The position numbers were made by a program, and so were the translations under genes. Below the pieces are notes generated by a model. That model did no database searches. It had not been told where the DNA came from and saw nothing but the letters and a program-made list of their open reading frames with translations. Positions 1 through 10,691 of a stretch of 64,000 nucleotides of DNA are shown piece by piece (the stretch's first letter is position 1; each line of letters opens with the position of its first letter). Origin of the DNA: Argyresthia goedartella (taxonomy: Eukaryota > Arthropoda > Insecta > Lepidoptera > Argyresthiidae); the NCBI GenBank assembly GCA_949825045.1, contig OX463813.1, forward strand, positions 558,001 through 622,000. Reading direction: 5' to 3'.

Positions 1-828
1 GATGATACTTCTTTGATATTTAAAGTTAAAAGACAGCAATCAAATTATGACGAGGTAAACAATGCTATCTCTAGTATAGTGAACTGGTTTACTGTTAACA
101 ATTTATTACTTAATGAAAAGAAAACTAAATGTATTAAATTCGTGTTACCCAATGTGAACCCGGTAACTACAGACATATTTATAAAAGGACAGAGATTGGA
201 CCTTGTGCAGTCGACTGTATTTTTGGGCATTACTTTAGACGCCAAACTACAATGGGATCCTCATATAAATAAATTGTCGAACAGACTGAGTTCGGCAGCG
301 TTCGCAGTTAAAAAAATTAGAGCTCTTACCGACGTAGACACCGCTAGACTAGTCTACTTTAGTTACTTTCATAGTCTAATGACCTATAGTATTTTATTGT
401 GGGGTCACGCTGCGAATGCTAATAGTATATTTATTCTGCAGAAACGGGCTGTTCGTGCAATTTATAGATTAGGGCCTAGAGTGTCACTGAGGGAAACGTT
501 TAAAGAAATCAATATTCTGACATTTGTGTCTCAATATATCTATGACAATCTTGTGTATGTAAAAAGAAATATAACTAATTTTCAGAAGTACAGTGATATA
601 CACAATTTTAATACTAGAAATAAAGACAAGTTGGTTGCTTATGTAAGCCGACTACATAAAATTAGTAATTCTTTTAAAGGCAATTGTATACGCTATTACA
701 ATAAGGTCCCTACTGATATTAAAAACTTACCTTTAGACAAGTTTAAAATAATAATAAAACAGAAATTGTATAAAAAAGGTTACTACAGGATATCTGATTA
801 CTTAGAGGACAGATGTCCATGGGAATAG
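1..828 (+). CDS. Reverse transcriptase C-terminal part of a LINE (partial)
   Basis: The frame is open from the first base and starts with Asp-Asp-Thr-Ser, the end of the FADD catalytic box (palm motif C), so the upstream RT and endonuclease lie outside the window. Recognisable parts follow in order: the motif after FADD with NNLLLNEKKTKCIKF, then the FLGITLDAKLQWDPHI block, then the helical C-terminal region with the LQKRAVRAIYRL segment. These match the ORF at 11,894-13,201 almost block for block, so the two are copies of one family. It would act in target-primed reverse transcription. About 276 codons remain with no internal stop; it ends in a plain TAG. Confidence 0.85.
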   Translation, partial: DDTSLIFKVKRQQSNYDEVNNAISSIVNWFTVNNLLLNEKKTKCIKFVLPNVNPVTTDIFIKGQRLDLVQSTVFLGITLDAKLQWDPHINKLSNRLSSAAFAVKKIRALTDVDTARLVYFSYFHSLMTYSILLWGHAANANSIFILQKRAVRAIYRLGPRVSLRETFKEINILTFVSQYIYDNLVYVKRNITNFQKYSDIHNFNTRNKDKLVAYVSRLHKISNSFKGNCIRYYNKVPTDIKNLPLDKFKIIIKQKLYKKGYYRISDYLEDRCPWE

Positions 829-1060
829 ATTGTTTGAGTAACAGGCTGTTTCGATATATAATTAGCATTCATTTTGTAATTTGACAATATTTTATTTAAA
901 AAAGGAAACGCAAAAGATGCGACGACTGTGGAGTTTCTTCGGTGAGCTCTTCTCCACAGATTCCGCCATTGTGTTAGTGAACTCACCCAAAAAAATGTAA
1001 TGACGGATCTAAGTGATGTAACAACATCCTATGGAAATAAATGATTTTTGATTTTTTTTT
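1..1060 (+). mobile_element. 3' part of a Jockey-like non-LTR retrotransposon, cut by the window edge
   Basis: The element enters from the left edge inside its reverse transcriptase and ends near 1,060 in a T-rich TTTTTGATT-type tail. The 3' UTR has a GGAGTTTCTTCGG...CTTCTCCAC segment around 930-955. The LINE ending near 13,600 has a related GGAGTTTCTTGCCG segment in its 3' UTR, which places both in one family. The 5' boundary is outside the window. Confidence 0.8.
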
Positions 1061-1147
1061 GAACCAGTATCGTCGCTGCCGACGCTGTCGCCGGCGTGCT
1101 GCCTGCCGTCACGTGGAGTCGCCGCTACCGATATGACGTTGTCCAAC

Positions 1148-2204
1148 CTACACGGATCGCTTAACCGCTGACGCGAATCTACTTATTTCCCGACGATGTG
1201 GTAGATGTAAATCTACCACACTCCGACCAGGTCCGACACCTGTATTAGAGAATTGATATACCGAAACAATCAATAGCCCGACGCTATGAGCAGACATGTT
1301 TGTTCTCACCGATGAGACAAGACAAAGATAACCTCCAATTTTACATCTCGTTCCGGTACGAGTGACATCTGCGGTCCGTTTCCGCTTAGTGATGTGCCGA
1401 CTACTCGCGATCGATTCGCGCAACAAAAATCGGTGCGTTTCCGAAGCATAAATATTAAACAGAAGTACTTTATGTGATTCACGAGTTATTGATTCGATAC
1501 CAAACAATGCTTTCAAGTGATCGTTAATTAGTATCTTTTTGTTATTAAAGCGCTCGCACAGCAAATTCCAGGCCAAATCATAGTTAGGAGAGATAAATTC
1601 AATTGATTTAATGACAGTTATTGCACCTCCCTCCAGTGACGATCTCAAATAATGAAATTTATTTATGTTTGGTATGGAATCGTTCGAGTGTATTAAAGAC
1701 TCAAATGTATCACGGAAATTCCAACCATTTCAAGAAGTTACCGTCAAAGGATGGTAGATTGATTGTACGCAACTTAATCGCACTATGTTGATGACACGAC
1801 CCGTGCATGGAAGTACAAGTGGAATTATTGAAAGGGTCCTCTTTTTGTTCGCCTGCCATGTACGTTTCAACAATATCCCTAGCGGCCGGTAGAAGTGCAT
1901 ACAATTGGGAATCGAATACATCTCTTTCTCCTACTTGTTCATCAAATTTAGAGGTGGTGAGCTGTTCGATCTCAGCCTGTATTGACTCCAAGTCCACCCA
2001 ATAAGCATCGATTTTCTTAATTCGGAGCTCTAATTCCCTAATATGTAACTTAGTTAACTCCTCCGGCTTTATCTTTTGCAACAGTGCTACATGATCTCTA
2101 AATTTAGTTATAAGGCCTTTAATTGTACCTCTCTTTCGAATTAAATTCTTAAGCGTTCTTTTGTCCCCCATTGTCTCGTTAGGAGTATCTGATGAGTCTG
2201 ACAT
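1148..2204 (-). pseudogene. BEL/Pao-type LTR retrotransposon gag fragment (DUF1759 region)
   Basis: Reading leftward from 2,204, the N-terminal part is highly charged and helical, as in BEL/Pao gag, and then reaches LPSFDGNFLKWLEF at about 1,710, the hallmark start of the DUF1759 domain. A one-base frameshift follows. The domain continues with RDTFESLIHSNDSIPNI and a block ending in LLCERFNNKK near 1,520-1,560. Similarity fades after ALFGIESITRESHK, near 1,470, where the reading frame is probably disturbed again. Gag packages the element RNA into particles; no protease, RT or integrase is visible beside it, so this is an orphan fragment. The bases just upstream (2,205-2,330) resemble a leader, but I see no LTR. 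The fragment lies between two LINEs and is probably an old insertion broken by later events. Confidence 0.75.
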
Positions 2205-2557
2205 TTTTATGGTCGAGTACCCGGGACCCCTAACTTCGAAGGCAGGATCACTACCGACTCGGCCGTTCGGGTCGTCATACGGTCGTATTTTCGTACTCGC
2301 CTTTGAAAATTCTTTATCTAAATAAAAAAGTTATTTTAGCCCGCACGTTAAAGTCGATATATTTTTTTTTTTTATTCATTCACGATTATTAAATCATATT
2401 TGAATCATACTTAAGATTAAAAACACAAAAACAACAAAACCTAAAAAATAATACAACAATACTATACTACAAAAGATAATTCCACAGAACAATACAATTT
2501 CCAATAAATTTAATGTCAATAAGATTACTATATTATAAACTAAAATTTTCCAATACA

Positions 2558-5500
2558 TTAATGCCGATCATATTGATTTATGAAATCGTCAAGAGTGTAG
2601 AAGCATTTTTTCAACAAGTAATTTTTCAACGCATTCTTGAATTTGGTCATGTTGTCAATTAATTTTAAGTCAATAGGCAATTTATTGTACAGGACAACGG
2701 CCTGGTACCTTGCACTGTGACTTGCAACTTGCAGTCTGGGAAATAGTGTCTCGATTTTTACATCTTTGCGTCTTGAATCGTTACGCACTTGTTTTTCTTC
2801 TGACGACTCGTACTTTGGCAAATTTTTCGCCAGGTTCACAAGTAATACAAGAATATAGAGACACGGTACTGTAAGTAAACCTAATTTAACAAAGTGCTCT
2901 TTGCACGTTTCCCACTGTGGTATTCTTACCATTATGCGTATCGCTCGCTTCTGACATATGAACGCCTTTTTAATATTATATTCATAGCTATGACTCCAAA
3001 ACATGATGCTATACCGTAATTTAGATTCAACTAATGCATAGTAAACAGCTTTTAGTTGGTCTGAGCTTAGCTCATCTCTTAAACTTCTCAAGGCATAACA
3101 CGATGAACTATTAGAGCTTTCAATTGCTACTAGCTCATTTTTCCAGTTAAGAAAACAGTCTACATGGACCCCTATAAATTTGACTGTGTTTACTTGTTCG
3201 ATGGTACTGTCATTAACTTTAATCTCGAGAGCATCATCATTTCTGGCGGTGCTTTTGAAAAGCATGACATTTGTTTTGCTAGGGTTTATGTGTAGATTAT
3301 TTCCGCTGAACCACTCATTAAAAGCTGAAAGAGCTTTAACTACAATATTATTTAGTGTTTTCATGTCATCAGCATAAATAATCGCATTTCTGTCATCAGC
3401 AAATAAAACAAGTTTAATGTCCGGACTTTTATTAACTATGTAGTCTATTATATCATTTGTGAATACGATGAAAAGAACAGGTCCCAAAATGGATCCTTGT
3501 GGCACTCCCATTTTTATTTTAGATATATCGGATTTTGCCACTTTTTCCGTCCTATTTTTTACATATTTAATTTCAACAAATTGTGTTCTATTTTGTAGAT
3601 AGCATTTAAATAATTTTAGGGTATTTTCTCTAACGCCGTAGTGTTCCAATTTGTTTATTAATAGTGTGTGGTCTACTGTATCAAAGGCGGAACTAAGATC
3701 CAAGAAAAGTCCAGCCACTTTCTTGCTATCATTGAGATTATTGACAACATCATCGATCAGAGAGTCAATAGCATCCACTGTTCCAACGCCTTTTTGATAT
3801 CCGAACTGCCGGTTACTAAGTATATTATTGCTAGCCAGGTGACAAATTAACCTGTTTTTCAGTAGTTTTTCAAAAATTTTTGATAACGTAGTTAGAAGCG
3901 ATATAGGCCTATACATTTTTGGATCAGTTTTAGTGCCCTTTTTAAAGATAGGAATGACTTTTGCTATTTTCAACTGCTCTGGGAATATACAATTATCGAA
4001 ACACAAGTTAAAGAAATGCATTAATGGTTCTGCTAAAATATCAACGTTGTCTTTTATAATACAAATTGGGATTTCGTCATAACCATACGACTTTTTATTA
4101 TTCATTTTTGATACTAGCTTAGTAATTTCAGCAGATGTGACTTTTCTTAAGCTCATATTGTTTTCTACTCTTTTGGTGTTTTCAGTTAGATATGATTCTG
4201 ATACAAGGTGGTTGTCGATAGTAGATTTTTTACAGTTAAACTGGTCTGAGAAAATTTTTGCTATTTTATTAGGATCATCTACAATCATCTCATCAACCTT
4301 AAGCATAAGTTTATCCTTAAACTTGAGATTGCTCTTATTGCGGTGTTTATTAACTACTTGCCAAATTGATTTGGGGATGTTGGTAGATTGACTAATTGCT
4401 TTTCTGATTGACAATCTTTGCAGACCTTTTATGACTTTGCGGTACTGATTGATATACCTGCGTTTGAATTGAAGAACAGAATTGTCAATGTTTCCTCCTT
4501 TAGCCGTACTGAGAAATCTCTTCATTTTACTAGATACTCTTAGACCCCTAGTTATCCATTTTATCTGCGTACCTTTACAGAGATTTACTTTCTTTTTACA
4601 TTTCTGATAGCTGGAGTTAAATAGTTCTGTAAATTTGTTTAAAAACGTGTTAATACCCACTCCTTGCCAATTTTGTAAAGCTATATTTTGTCTGAATACA
4701 TTTCGACTAATTTCATTGAAGTTTCTTTGCTTTTTATATATAAATTGTTGTTTGCGTTGTCTCTGTTTATTATTCACAAATGAGCTTCTAAAAGTTCCCG
4801 AGATACCAGCATGCCCATCGGCCAAGTTATTGTGGTCTATATCAATATTGGTAATATCGTCATCATGAATATTTGCAATTATATTGTCAATGCAAGATGT
4901 AGAGTCATTACGGATAAAAGTAACAGTATCAATACAAGTTTTAAAGTTATAACATGTTAGGAGATTCAGAAAGTCCCTTTTTTGTTTATTATTCGTCATC
5001 AGATCAATGTTAAAGTCCCCTAATATAATTAATTTCCTGTTGAAAAAGTGCTCCAGTAACATCTCCAGCTGACTCATAAACGTATCTAAATTTTTGTCAT
5101 TTGGTGTGCGATATATACAACAGATATTAAGATTTGTGTTAATATCCCTAATACCACAGATTTCAAAACACTGCATTTTGTACATTTTTTTGCATATTTC
5201 TAACTCTTCAAATTCACAATTTTCTTTTGCTAATATGAGTGATCCACCCCTTTTCTTTTTGACTCTAGTTGTGTATGAAGCCATGCTATCATGGGTCATA
5301 TTGAAAAGTGGTGCAGATGTTTTATTTAGAAAATGTTCAGTCATACACACATAGGTGGGTTTATTTTCTAGACAGTGCAAGTATAACTCAAATTCGTCCT
5401 TCTTAGTACTTATACCACACACATTCTGATGTAACAAAGTTACACTTTGATTTAAACTTAATACAGCATTTTGTTTGTCCTTATCACATGCATTATTAAC

Positions 5501-5563
5501 GAAAAAGCTCATCAGTATTGTCATTAACAGTGCAGGTGGTACCTTCAACTTCACCACGATCAC
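2558..5563 (-). CDS. LINE ORF2: AP-type endonuclease plus reverse transcriptase, open frame
   Basis: The 1,001-codon frame has an apurinic-endonuclease-like domain followed by an RT domain. Endonuclease landmarks are HQNVCGI (Asn near residue 47), CMTEHF (Glu near 76) and GDFNID near 185; the final box reads ADGHAGI instead of the usual SDH, with one residue between Asp and His. RT landmarks are MYRPISLLTTLSKIFEKLL, LDLSSAFDTVDH, GVPQGSILGP (near 690) and LFADD (near 720), so the polymerase triad is present. The C-terminal region contains FICQKRAIRIM. The protein nicks target DNA and copies element RNA onto it. The listed start overlaps the end of ORF1 by 68 bases; the true start may be slightly further in. 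No stop or frameshift is visible. Confidence 0.88.
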   Translation of the reverse strand: MIVVKLKVPPALLMTILMSFFVNNACDKDKQNAVLSLNQSVTLLHQNVCGISTKKDEFELYLHCLENKPTYVCMTEHFLNKTSAPLFNMTHDSMASYTTRVKKKRGGSLILAKENCEFEELEICKKMYKMQCFEICGIRDINTNLNICCIYRTPNDKNLDTFMSQLEMLLEHFFNRKLIILGDFNIDLMTNNKQKRDFLNLLTCYNFKTCIDTVTFIRNDSTSCIDNIIANIHDDDITNIDIDHNNLADGHAGISGTFRSSFVNNKQRQRKQQFIYKKQRNFNEISRNVFRQNIALQNWQGVGINTFLNKFTELFNSSYQKCKKKVNLCKGTQIKWITRGLRVSSKMKRFLSTAKGGNIDNSVLQFKRRYINQYRKVIKGLQRLSIRKAISQSTNIPKSIWQVVNKHRNKSNLKFKDKLMLKVDEMIVDDPNKIAKIFSDQFNCKKSTIDNHLVSESYLTENTKRVENNMSLRKVTSAEITKLVSKMNNKKSYGYDEIPICIIKDNVDILAEPLMHFFNLCFDNCIFPEQLKIAKVIPIFKKGTKTDPKMYRPISLLTTLSKIFEKLLKNRLICHLASNNILSNRQFGYQKGVGTVDAIDSLIDDVVNNLNDSKKVAGLFLDLSSAFDTVDHTLLINKLEHYGVRENTLKLFKCYLQNRTQFVEIKYVKNRTEKVAKSDISKIKMGVPQGSILGPVLFIVFTNDIIDYIVNKSPDIKLVLFADDRNAIIYADDMKTLNNIVVKALSAFNEWFSGNNLHINPSKTNVMLFKSTARNDDALEIKVNDSTIEQVNTVKFIGVHVDCFLNWKNELVAIESSNSSSCYALRSLRDELSSDQLKAVYYALVESKLRYSIMFWSHSYEYNIKKAFICQKRAIRIMVRIPQWETCKEHFVKLGLLTVPCLYILVLLVNLAKNLPKYESSEEKQVRNDSRRKDVKIETLFPRLQVASHSARYQAVVLYNKLPIDLKLIDNMTKFKNALKNYLLKKCFYTLDDFINQYDRH

Positions 5564-6722
5564 AGTTAGTTAAGCTTAGACAGGTATCAGTCTGAATGCA
5601 TTTGTTGGCGTAACTCACTATCGGCTTTGTATTCCTAGATGACTCTACATATTCTCTGTAATTATGATGATAAAGATTCTTAAGTATTTCCCGAAGCAAT
5701 GCTCTACATTTTAGAAATTTATTGTTTTTGTGGATGCCAGTTCCATGGAAGTCTACAAAAGTAGCATGTTTGAAGTTATTGCATATTATTCTGATTACAC
5801 TATTTAACTTAGCTTCATTTAAATACATACTGCTGCACACTTCACTAAAGAGGACATTTGTGTGTTGTAGCATGTTTAGGTAATAATACAGGAAAGACTG
5901 TAGTCTTAATGGATTTTTGTCAACCGACTTCGTTATAATTATGATGTAATCTTTTTTAGTAAAGTCTCTACAAATGTGGTCACAACCTTCCAGAATTTGA
6001 TCCAGTGGAGCATTTGGTTTGAGTAATGAGCTCACTTTAAATCCTCCTCCGAGCAGATTTTGCAGAAACGGTCGCATACCTCTGCCCTCCGCGTCAGAAA
6101 ACAAGGCCACTCTTTGCCTTGTATCGGCTTTTGTGTCCACTGAAGATGATTTAGATAAGTGGATAGTGGCCACGTCTTCCTCAGGCCGATATACTTTATT
6201 CTTACTGTCAGGGAAATTCTGAGTATCTTTTGGAGAACTGGTATTAAATGAATTCTGTATGGTATCATTTATATTAGATGTTGCAACTTGACGGATTGTT
6301 AATAATTCAGCAGACTGGCACGTAAATTGATTGGGTGACGTTCTAGGGATTCCAGTTTGCAGGCTTGGTCTCACCCTTCTATAGTATGGAGATAGATATC
6401 TTGCAGGGGTGGATTTTATTATATCATCTATTCCCACTGTTTTGTATATTTTAAGTTTGTTTTGACAGTCAGTTATTTCTTTCTTCAGTAGAGCATTTTC
6501 CATAGTGAGATTATCTATTTCGCCATTTGCAGTTTCTAGTTTTACCATTAATATATTATTTTTTTCTATCAGTTCTGACTGTTCTACGCAATGAAATTGC
6601 CCAAATTCAGTCAGACTCTGAGAACTCACATCCAATACTGATTCATTATGGTTAGCCGATATATTATTTACTTGTGTCCTTCTTATAGTGATATTATCAT
6701 AGGAGTTATTCATTGTAGCCAT
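5496..6722 (-). CDS. LINE ORF1: coiled coil plus SGNH/GDSL-like region
   Basis: This 408-codon first ORF should encode the RNA-binding partner of ORF2. Residues about 45-95 (SELIEKNNILMVKLETANGE and onward) form a heptad-rich coiled coil, then a basic, Ser/Thr-rich linker leads to a globular domain starting VALFSDAEGRGMRPFL near residue 205. That block looks like block I of SGNH/GDSL hydrolases, a fold known in ORF1 of some CR1/L2-type elements, but the canonical GDS nucleophile position is not clearly kept. There is no CCHC zinc knuckle. The ORF at 9,490-10,686 has the same layout with FSDRLGVGMGP at the same place, which supports a family-specific domain. The 3' end overlaps ORF2, suggesting reinitiation or frameshifting between the two. 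Confidence 0.75.
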   Translation of the reverse strand: MATMNNSYDNITIRRTQVNNISANHNESVLDVSSQSLTEFGQFHCVEQSELIEKNNILMVKLETANGEIDNLTMENALLKKEITDCQNKLKIYKTVGIDDIIKSTPARYLSPYYRRVRPSLQTGIPRTSPNQFTCQSAELLTIRQVATSNINDTIQNSFNTSSPKDTQNFPDSKNKVYRPEEDVATIHLSKSSSVDTKADTRQRVALFSDAEGRGMRPFLQNLLGGGFKVSSLLKPNAPLDQILEGCDHICRDFTKKDYIIIITKSVDKNPLRLQSFLYYYLNMLQHTNVLFSEVCSSMYLNEAKLNSVIRIICNNFKHATFVDFHGTGIHKNNKFLKCRALLREILKNLYHHNYREYVESSRNTKPIVSYANKCIQTDTCLSLTNCDRGEVEGTTCTVNDNTDELFR

Positions 6723-6920
6723 TTAATTTTGTCTCGCCCTGTACGCCAAGTTTTAAACGGGAGTTACTGGTGGCTCCGTGTATGGTGGCTGGTATTGATT
6801 AACAGTAGCGCAATCGCTACTCACCAAGACTGTGGTTGCGTGTAGTTTATCTGTTCCTCAATAGGTGTCGCTTGTGCGAATTTTTATGATTAAGTAAAAT
6901 TAAAAAAAAATAAAAATTTT

Positions 6921-6992
6921 GGTGATTCCTCGGACTCGAACCGCGGACCTCTGACTTAGGAGTCGCCGCTTCTCAGCACACGCCACCGGGCC
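6921..6992 (-). other. tRNA-like Pol III promoter segment, probable SINE head or decayed tRNA
   Basis: Read on the minus strand, these 72 bases have a box A-like stretch (TGGCGTGTGCTG), an anticodon-arm-like CTCCTAAG and a box B GGTTCGAGTCC inside a T-arm that pairs at four of five positions. The acceptor ends do not pair (GGCCCGG against AATCACC), so a working tRNA is unlikely. Best read as a tRNA-derived SINE head lying just upstream of the LINE. Confidence 0.4.
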
Positions 6993-8780
6993 AGTTGTGA
7001 AATGGTGCGAAATTTTGATACCCTTCCGTTTATCTCGCGCTGCACGGGTGACATCTGTGTCGTATCATGCGCAACTGTCATGGGTTGCTCTGATTGGTGG
7101 TCTTGAGGCGTCCTCTGTATTTGTATGCTAAAACGGTTTTCAATGTGATGTTTTTGCTTGAAAGAACTTATGCACTGATTATTTTCACATATTACTCATC
7201 ACCATATAACTTATTACTTGGTAATATGATTTCTCTCACTGGGTCTTTGTTGTTTTTCTCACTGGTTCTTTTGTTGTCTATTGTTTACTGATTGATAATA
7301 TTGCACCTCATTTATCATTTTTGTTTTGATTAAGATGTCATTTAATCACGGAAAGTCACTGTTGCTTAATGTTTATATTTAGGTTATCACTTATTACGAA
7401 CGATTGCAATGAAATAAACTCTGTTTTTAGCTTGTTAATATTTTTAAAATAATTAATTTGCGGAGCGTTAACTTTAACGATGTTTACGTAGCAGCGCCCT
7501 CTGGCGGAACTAATATACGCCATTTTGTTATTTCTAAAAAAAATGTTACTAAGTGACACTCGTGGCATCAAGACTGATCTTATGACGTATAATTTATGAA
7601 AAGTTTTCATTGAAAACCGCCTGAGCCGTTGAGAATGGATCATACATATATACATACATACTGGCATTATAAAATTAGATTTATAAGATTTTCAGAATCT
7701 TTATAATCTGAATTCTGAAAATCAAACCAATTGATTTCAAATTTCACTTGTTTGGTTTCGCAAATTTACCTAAAAACTAGAATAGACTGGCAACAAAAAT
7801 GAACATTCTGTATGATCCACGAGTCAATTATTTAAATCTATAAAACGACAGAAATCAACGTAAAAACCAACGTACCTTTCTATTTCTATGCCACATCGTA
7901 AATGTCCTCGTTTTCTCTTAGTTTCTGACATGTTTTTCAAGCTCTCACACTGTTTTAGAGAACAATATGCTACATTTTGACAATAATTACGCTTACAACA
8001 TTACCGGTCAAAACATACTGATGCAACCAAGATGGCGGATGGCGTCCCTGCCGAACTAAATGCTTGGCTGTGATTGGTCGATCGGTGTGGATTAGAAATA
8101 CAAGCACGGAGTTTGATATTTGGATGCGTTCACTTAAGCTAAAAAATAATTTGGCTAATCAAGAACTGAAAATTGTTTTTACTTTGTAGATTGGATATTA
8201 TGTTTTTGCAAATAACTTGACACAGTTACTAATAAGACAAATATTGTTGAATCATATGACAATAATTAAGCATATCTACAGCTTAGTGCAAAAAAGTAAT
8301 TTTACCTAAAAATGCAGTTTGGCCATTCAAGCACCAGGGCGACGATTAGGCCAGTACTTACATAGTAAGCTGGGAACTCAGTGTCTTGCTTGTGTTTATA
8401 CTCTAGTATATACAGAGAAGGCATTGCATTGCACCTACACATTTGTGTCTTAATTTATTTAAAAGATCTGTCATATAAATTTAGGAACATTTACTTCTTT
8501 TCTATGGAAATACCTCAGACAATAAGTCCTTTCAAATATTAGATTACCTACTAAATAGTAATATTGTTACTAATATAGTGTTATTGTTTATAGTAGTAAA
8601 CAATACTACTTATTGCAACAAGCAATTCCTATCACATTCCATCAACTTATTTATATTATTTTACACTTGTCATTAAATAAACCAATACAAACTGGCTAAT
8701 AGGCAGTAACCGTAATCTCAGCTTACAAATTTTCTTAAAAAAAAAACAAAAAAAAAGAACAATTTGATATAAAAAACTGT
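6993..8780. other. AT-rich stretch without a recognisable gene
   Basis: No coding frame here looks real. The part at 7,590-7,680 (AAAACCGCCTGAGCCGTTG, then a CATACATATATACATACATA run) resembles the end of a dispersed lepidopteran repeat. An A-rich run (8,737-8,757) lies just before the next LINE. Confidence 0.5.
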
Positions 8781-8804
8781 TCCATACCATTTCTACGTTC
8801 CAGC

Positions 8805-10686
8805 ATGGAGTCGAAAATAACCACACGGAGAGCTGAAATCACGCTTCAGCTGCACAACGCTCTTCAAGATCTATTAGCATCCAGAGAACTCAATGCTAAA
8901 TATGAGCAAGAGAGAGCTGATAGCGAGCTGGAGATTGAGAAAATCCTGATCTCAAACCAAACTCTTAAAAGTCAATTGGCCCAGTTGATGCCATGATTTG
9001 ATCGATGTCAGCGCAGAAAGAGACAAGTTCAGAAATCTGTTAGACTCCCTCGATCAGTGCTACCGTACTCATGAGTCTAGCCTTCAGAGCATATCGGCGC
9101 TTGAACAGCAATTACTTGAAGCTAACCAAATCATCCAGCAGCTAAAAGACCAAAATACAGAGGAAGACACAGAAACAACCTTCTCTCTGTATCATGAATT
9201 GGTCGGACAAAATCAGAACTCTGCAGTCCAACAGCCAAACCCGATCACCATCGACTTAACCTCTGATCAGAAATCGACACCACTACTAAAAACAAGAAAC
9301 GGATCCAGAAGCTTAACATTTGCCCTACACCGGAAAAAAAGAAATTTGAAGATTCAGCAAGACTGCTACAGAAAATGACAGAGGAATATCAGAATATAGT
9401 AACTGATTTAGAATTGAAAATATCGCGACTGGAGATAGAACTTCAAGATTTAGTTACCAAGTATTCATGGACAGAAAAAAAAACAAATCGTGGAACTTAA
9501 CAAAATAATACTGGACAGCAATACTAATCTACGGAGAGTACTCGAGTTGTCGCAACAGACACAGCAATGCATCTATGAAAACTGCCAGATATGTGAATCT
9601 CAGCAAAACACCACCGTGCCCACCGAAGAGCTCACCAACGTCGGACTGGACAGCGGGGATACGCCGCCAGCGGAGTCCGAGGTTGATCCTTTACATCAGC
9701 CGCGGGCCTGCCTCAGCGCGCCACCACAACCGGCGAGCCCTCGCATCAAGTATACTGCGAGCGATCAGCAGCTCGCACCCAGTGACGACACCGACGCCGC
9801 CGCAGAGCCCGAGACTGACCCCTCACATCAGCCTCGGGTCTGTCCTCTCACTGCACACATGGTGACCTACGACCAGCAGGTCGCCCCGAGTGACGTCACC
9901 GCCGAGCTCACACGTGCGCCGCCGCCACTGACGCCGCAGCCTGCCGCTGCACACCAGCGCCAGTGCCGGGAGCCAGACAGCCCTGCAACGACGTGCACAG
10001 CGACGCCGCCAGCCGGGACCTCACACGTGACACCTCGTAGGACTGTTATGTTCTCGGACAGGCTAGGTGTAGGTATGGGACCAGCTCTTCGTGCTTGTCG
10101 CGTAGGTACGGTTATTAACTATTGCATGCCCCATGTCCCCTTCAAAGTTATGGCCAAAAACATTTTAAACTACAAATATGAAGAGGGTACAACCGTAATA
10201 TTATATATGGAGAATAGTATAGGTGTAGGGAAACAAACTATGATAAAGTTTGTTGATGCTCTCTCTAATCTAGAAGTGGGCAAGATTGTTCTATGTGCCT
10301 TCCCTTACAAAAATACAATGAATGGAAAGCAACAGCACGCTACTCATAGGTTAAATATGTATATGTATAATATGACTGTACGCAATACAAAAATTTTATT
10401 CTTTGACACAAATCTATTAATTTGTCAATACATCACTGACGGAAATAGTGAGGACATCAAAGTTATTATTGTTAAAATTTACACTGACGTAATAGCTAAG
10501 TCTTTAGCTTCATTTATTTTAGAATCTGTTATAAACAGTATAACAGAAGTAAGTAATTGTATAACGGTCACCACAACGATTAGTACACGTACTAAGAAGC
10601 ATTTAACTACTGACAAGGCAATATGTACAAACGATACTATTGTATCTTTAAACTGCCGCAACCGACAACAGAAAAGCACGGCTTAA
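8805..10686 (+). pseudogene. LINE ORF1, broken (coiled coil plus SGNH/GDSL-like region)
   Basis: Three open pieces (8,805-8,996; 8,998-9,378; 9,490-10,686) make one ORF1 split by a stop near 8,995 and by frameshifts near 9,290-9,490. The first pieces are rich in Leu/Glu/Gln heptads, a long coiled coil. The middle (about 9,650-10,030) is Pro/Ala-rich and more GC-rich than its surroundings. The last part contains MFSDRLGVGMGPALRA, aligned with the FSDAEGRGM block of the ORF1 at 5,496-6,722. The protein would bind element RNA; broken as it stands, it cannot be made whole. Confidence 0.7.
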
Positions 10687-10691
10687 AGATA

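Larger units (their letters stand above)
2363..6890 (-). mobile_element. Near full-length two-ORF non-LTR retrotransposon (Jockey/CR1-like)
   Basis: The minus-strand element has a poly(A) tail (T run at about 2,363-2,373 on the plus strand), a 190-bp 3' UTR, ORF2 with endonuclease and reverse transcriptase, an overlapping upstream ORF1, and 100-200 bp of 5' UTR. Both ORFs are uninterrupted, unlike every other LINE in the window. I could not find a convincing target-site duplication, so the 5' limit is approximate. Confidence 0.8.

Noticed and set aside
6921..6992. Functional tRNA gene
   Set aside because: Box A, box B and length fit but the acceptor ends do not pair and the anticodon stem is weak; kept only as a SINE head.
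9575..9865. Open frame within the Pro/Ala-rich part of the LINE ORF1
   Set aside because: Shadow frame over a GC-rich coding stretch.
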